From assembly GCA_964358085.1 (NCBI GenBank), contig CAYHNU010000001.1, forward strand, positions 15,655 to 79,654: a DNA stretch of 64,000 nt, given 5' to 3'. Each line of letters starts with the position of its first letter. Within the stretch, counting starts at the first letter, position 1. The translations under genes and the position numbers were made by a program. This document shows, one piece after another, positions 61,015 through 64,000 of the stretch. The notes under the pieces were generated by a model. That model saw nothing but the letters and a program-made list of their open reading frames with translations. It was not told the DNA's origin and did not search any database. This stretch comes from GWC2-45-19 sp964358085 (GTDB lineage: Bacteria > Patescibacteriota > Microgenomatia > CAZETR01 > Amesbacteraceae).

Positions 61015-62248
61015 ATACTTATTGGTTCTAATTTTAATTTTTGTTGTTCTGTACCCCAAGTTTCCCCTGCTGGGAGTATCCGGTACTTTTGTGGCCGTCC
61101 GCCTGGAAGATTTCGTAGTTGCCGCGGCCGTCCTTTTTTGGGCCGCAACTGCGGCCCTGCGGCAGAAATATTTACCAGTACATCGCTCTATCTTGCTGTA
61201 TCTAGCAGTCGGCTTTGTCTCGGTTTTTTCGGCCATTTTTGTCACCAAAACTGCCGGATTAAACCTTGGCCTTTTGCATGCTTTACGTCGGGTAGAATAT
61301 ATGGCTCTCTTTGCAGTTGGCTTCCATGCCCTGCAAAATAAAAACCAGCTACATTTTCTCATCCGTACTTTTCTTTTAGTGTCTCTCTTAGTATCTATTT
61401 TTGGCTTGGGACAGCAGTTTTTAGGCTGGCCGGTCATCTCTACCACTAATAGCGAATTTGCCAAAGGCCTGGCCCTTACTTTGGGCGAAGGCGCCCGCAT
61501 CAACTCCACTTTCGCCGGTCATTACGACTTGGCCGCCTTTTCCATATTTCCCCTTCTTCTAGTTATTTCACTCTTAACTTTGCCCCAAATCCGTCACAAA
61601 TGGCTATTAGTGAGTATTGGTTCTTTGGCCTATTGGACCATGCTTCTGTCCGCTTCCCGGGTGACATTTGCCGCTTTTTACGTCACCACCGCTCTCTTTT
61701 TGCTGCTTATTCGTAAGAGACTTTGGCTGATTCCTCTGGTTCTTTTGGCAATTTTTAGCATTCTGGCCTCGCCCCAACTTTTAGGCCGGTATCGCGAACT
61801 GTTTATTAATCACGTACGGGCCGCGGCTGACGAAGAAGTTCCCGACGCACTTAAACCCCCGGCCGTTCCCGAAGACCGCTCTTTTAACATCCGTCTCCAA
61901 GCCGAATGGCCCCGGGCCTTGCGGGCCTTTTACCAAAATCCTCTTTTGGGTACGGGTTTCTCATCTGTGGGTTTGGCTGTAGATAATGATTATCTGCGCG
62001 TTTTGGCCGAAACCGGTCTTTTTGGACTGGCTGCTTTTGGACTAATCATGATTCGCATTTTCAAAACCAGCTTGCCGTATTTCCGCGCTCCCAGTTCTCC
62101 AACAGACGCTTTCATTATAGCCGTGACTTTAGGTTTGGTGAGTCTGCTCCTTAATGCTGTATTCATCGATGTTTTTGAAGCTTCAAAAGTCGCCATTATT
62201 GCTTGGACCTTGCTTGGAGCCGCCGAAAAGGCCAAAATGCTGACATGA
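61007..62248 (+). CDS. O-antigen ligase/polymerase-like membrane protein
   Basis: A 413-residue protein with about eleven helices of the Wzy/WaaL type (Wzy_C domain), which polymerises lipid-linked repeats or hands the glycan to its acceptor. The large outer loop lies between about 250 and 310 (RYRELFINHVRAAADEEVP to WPRALRAFYQNPLLGTGF), followed by the family block GTGFSSVGLAVDNDYLRVL and AETGLFGLAAFG. It is the only clear ligase or polymerase in the window. Confidence 0.85.
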   Translation: MSKYLLVLILIFVVLYPKFPLLGVSGTFVAVRLEDFVVAAAVLFWAATAALRQKYLPVHRSILLYLAVGFVSVFSAIFVTKTAGLNLGLLHALRRVEYMALFAVGFHALQNKNQLHFLIRTFLLVSLLVSIFGLGQQFLGWPVISTTNSEFAKGLALTLGEGARINSTFAGHYDLAAFSIFPLLLVISLLTLPQIRHKWLLVSIGSLAYWTMLLSASRVTFAAFYVTTALFLLLIRKRLWLIPLVLLAIFSILASPQLLGRYRELFINHVRAAADEEVPDALKPPAVPEDRSFNIRLQAEWPRALRAFYQNPLLGTGFSSVGLAVDNDYLRVLAETGLFGLAAFGLIMIRIFKTSLPYFRAPSSPTDAFIIAVTLGLVSLLLNAVFIDVFEASKVAIIAWTLLGAAEKAKMLT

Positions 62249-63594
62249 AGCGTCGTTACCAGTATCTATTCTTTGGATTGATTCTGGCCTTGGGATTAGC
62301 CGTCCGCTTGTATAAAATCACTAACCCCATTGCCGATTGGCACTCTTGGCGCCAGGCCGATACTTCCGCTGTTACCCGTAATTGGGTAAAAAATGGCATA
62401 AATATCCTCACTCCCCGCTACGACGATTTTTCCGACGTCTCCGGTCGGGGCCTGTTTAATCCCAACGGTTATCGCTTCACCGAATTCCCCCTCTTTAACA
62501 TCGTTCATTATTCTCTCTATAACCTAATCCCTAGAACCTATAACCTCTCTCTCGAGTTAGTAGGGCGTTTAACTTCAATTCTTGCGACTCTTGTCTCCGC
62601 TGTTCTTCTCTTCTTTCTCGTCCGCCGCCATTCCACCCCAGGGGTGGCGTGGCTAACTACAGCCATCTTCCTCTTTTTACCTTATAACATTTATTTCACC
62701 CGGGTCGTTTTACCGGACCCGTTGATGGTGACATTAGTCTTAGCCGCACTTTTATTCCAGCCTTCTTCGCGTCCGCTGACTTGGATCTTTGGCTCTCTGG
62801 CGGTCTTGGTCAAGCCCACCGCTATTTTTTTCCTCTTGCCCCTGCTCAAAGATTTTTGGCTTTTTGTCAGCTTGTTGCTTCCCTTTGGTCTGTGGCGGAT
62901 ATGGGAGCACCGTTTTCCCGAGGGCATCCCCGCCAGCCTGTGGCTCTTGAACGGCAATCATATCCGTTTCCGGCCGGCCTGGTTTAGATGGCTGTTTGGC
63001 GAGAGGTTGGGAGATATGATCCTGGGCCAATGGGGGATTTTTCCCTTCTTACTGGGACTTTTTCATGCCAATGCCTATTTTCTCACTTGGGCCGCTGGGG
63101 GGTTGTTGTATCTGATTGTCTTTGCCACCGGCAACATTCAGCATGATTATTACCAGATTCCTCTTATTCCCATAGTTTCTGTTTTGGTGGCCCTGGGAGC
63201 CGTGCACTTTAGCACCACCCTGGCTAAAAAAACTGTCATGGTTTTTTGTATTCTGCTCATGATTGGCCTGGCCTGGTATGACATTAAAGGCGATTATCAG
63301 GTTAACAACTGGCCCATCGTCCGTGCCGGCCAGGCCGCAGATAAACTTTTGCCTAAAGATGCTATTGTCGCAGCTCCTTACAACGGTGATACGGCATTTC
63401 TATATCAGACCAACCGCCGGGGTTTCCCCAATTTGTCTTTACCCATCAAAGACCTGCGGGACCGCTTCAATGTCCAATACTACATCTCGGTCAATTATGA
63501 TGACCAGACCAACGCCATTATGAAAAAGTATACGGTTATGGTGCAGACTCCGGAATACGTCATAGTCAAGCTAGAAGAACCCATCCGGCCATGA
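62245..63594 (+). CDS. GT39/PMT-like membrane glycosyltransferase
   Basis: A 449-residue GT-C protein. First helix 6-20, then DWHSWRQADT (31-40), with Asp31 and Asp39 in the first outer loop, as in the HSWRQADT branch of PMT_2 proteins. FNPNGYRFTEFPLFN, VGRLTSILATL and RVVLPDPLM follow. Ten or so helices and a soluble C-terminal end. ATG 62245 (ATGA overlap) is preferred over 62203. It holds the AACCTAT repeat (62519-62546) and a hairpin at 62633-62647. Confidence 0.85.
   Translation: MKRRYQYLFFGLILALGLAVRLYKITNPIADWHSWRQADTSAVTRNWVKNGINILTPRYDDFSDVSGRGLFNPNGYRFTEFPLFNIVHYSLYNLIPRTYNLSLELVGRLTSILATLVSAVLLFFLVRRHSTPGVAWLTTAIFLFLPYNIYFTRVVLPDPLMVTLVLAALLFQPSSRPLTWIFGSLAVLVKPTAIFFLLPLLKDFWLFVSLLLPFGLWRIWEHRFPEGIPASLWLLNGNHIRFRPAWFRWLFGERLGDMILGQWGIFPFLLGLFHANAYFLTWAAGGLLYLIVFATGNIQHDYYQIPLIPIVSVLVALGAVHFSTTLAKKTVMVFCILLMIGLAWYDIKGDYQVNNWPIVRAGQAADKLLPKDAIVAAPYNGDTAFLYQTNRRGFPNLSLPIKDLRDRFNVQYYISVNYDDQTNAIMKKYTVMVQTPEYVIVKLEEPIRP
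62519..62546. repeat. Heptanucleotide tandem repeat, AACCTAT family, 4 x 7 bp
   Basis: ATAACCT, AATCCCT, AGAACCT, ATAACCT encode YNLIPRTYNL, almost the same peptide, in the same frame, as the repeat at 59506 in a GT4 gene. Confidence 0.9.
62633..62647. repeat. Perfect 7-bp palindrome inside CDS
   Basis: CCACCCC, one base, GGGGTGG. It encodes part of HSTPGVAW in the GT39-like protein. Similar in type to the hairpins at 8699, 12808 and 59041. Confidence 0.6.
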
Positions 63595-64000
63595 ACATCC
63601 TCATGCTCCTGCCGTATTTGCCTTATCCTCCGTCAGAGGGCGGCCAAGTCCGTTCCTACAAACTTATCAAGCTGTTGTCTAGAAAACATACTATCACCCT
63701 GGTCTGTTTTTCCCGTCAGCATAATACCCAGGAACAAATCAGCCACATGAAACAGTTTTGCCGCAAAGTCATAGTCATCGAACGGGGAAAGACTTGGACT
63801 CTGGCAAACATCTTGCGCACCGGTTTCTCGCCTTACCCCTTCCTCGTCTCTATTTATTACTCTCCCAAAATCAAGCAAGTCCTCCAGGAAGAGCTGCAAG
63901 GTGGCCAATATGATTTGATTCACGCAGAAATGTCTTACACCCTGCCATATCTGCCCGCCCACAACTTACCCATTATTTTGGTCGAACAGACCATCATGTC
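63591..64000 (+). CDS. GT4-like glycosyltransferase, 3' end outside window
   Basis: The frame opens at ATG 63591 (ATGA overlap) and is still open at base 64000; 136 residues are in view. It begins MNILMLLPYLPYPPSEGGQV, the start typical of GT-B enzymes whose N-terminal domain has a glycine-rich loop, and goes on with KLLSRKHTITLVCFSR and QYDLIHAEMSYTLPYL. The catalytic half is beyond the window. This is the last member of the right-hand operon. Confidence 0.82.
   Translation, partial: MNILMLLPYLPYPPSEGGQVRSYKLIKLLSRKHTITLVCFSRQHNTQEQISHMKQFCRKVIVIERGKTWTLANILRTGFSPYPFLVSIYYSPKIKQVLQEELQGGQYDLIHAEMSYTLPYLPAHNLPIILVEQTIM

Noticed and set aside
60988..61509. Long open frame of 173 codons on the minus strand
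   Set aside because: It lies wholly across the ligase-like gene, has Lys/Arg/Thr-rich low-complexity translation and no motif. It is a shadow of GC-rich coding sequence.
3823..62546. Heptamer tracts as assembly or sequencing errors
   Set aside because: Frames stay open through all of them and the units are imperfect in a reproducible way, which is not expected from assembly slippage.
1..64000. tRNA, rRNA, insertion sequences, integrase or attachment sites
   Set aside because: No transposase or integrase motif and no cloverleaf or rRNA-like stretch was noticed, and there are no gaps large enough for RNA genes. A covariance-model scan was not possible here.

Overview
The window is almost wall-to-wall coding sequence: 60 protein genes, most overlapping the next by 4 to 35 bases, no gap above about 50 bases, and no RNA gene, CRISPR array or insertion sequence that I can see. 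UGA is used as a stop. The density, the lack of Shine-Dalgarno sequences, the many paralogous membrane glycosyltransferases and the in-frame short repeats suggest a Candidate Phyla Radiation bacterium, probably of the Microgenomates group. That placement is inferred from style, not from a marker gene.

The window is one large cell-surface glycan locus. By function I count 13 multi-spanning GT-C type membrane proteins, 12 GT-B/GT4 glycosyltransferases, 10 GT2 glycosyltransferases and 11 SAM-dependent methyltransferases (three FkbM type). Around them sit sugar-nucleotide genes (a CDP-tyvelose-epimerase-like protein, a nucleotidyltransferase, GmhA and an HddC-HddA fusion for GDP-heptose), a GtrA flippase beside a GtrB/DPM1-like synthase, a Wzx-like flippase, an O-antigen-ligase-like protein, a hexapeptide acetyltransferase, a secreted protein, an orphan radical SAM protein and a Bro-N/DinD-like protein.

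Layout. 1-11279: GC-rich plus-strand operon with GT39-type paralogs (the first cut by the window edge), the Bro-N gene, GT2, GT4 and a PIG-V-like mannosyltransferase. 11280-51523: AT-rich middle with several divergent and convergent operons, carrying most methyltransferases, the nucleotide-sugar genes and three giant GT-C proteins (41789-50212). 51537-56000: transition zone with flippase, GT2, methyltransferase and GT4. 56004-64000: GC-rich plus-strand operon with GT2, GT-C, GT4, acetyltransferase, ligase, GT-C and a GT4 cut by the window end. By hand count, bases 1081-1140 are 34/60 G+C, 44701-44760 are 18/60 and 61441-61500 are 33/60.

A plausible flow is: sugar nucleotides are made in the cytoplasm; GT2 and GT4 enzymes build lipid-linked glycans and DPM1-like GT2 enzymes make polyprenyl-phosphate sugars; GtrA and the Wzx-like protein flip them; GT-C enzymes add sugars outside; methyltransferases and the acetyltransferase decorate; the ligase-like protein polymerises or attaches the product.

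Two signals go beyond gene content. First, short tandem repeats, mostly of 7 bp, lie in frame inside at least ten genes. The same repeat family encodes the same peptide in unrelated proteins, and nearly all copies are in the GC-rich flanks. Second, at divergent gene starts a TATAAT-like box usually lies 6-8 bases before the start codon, which predicts leaderless mRNAs.
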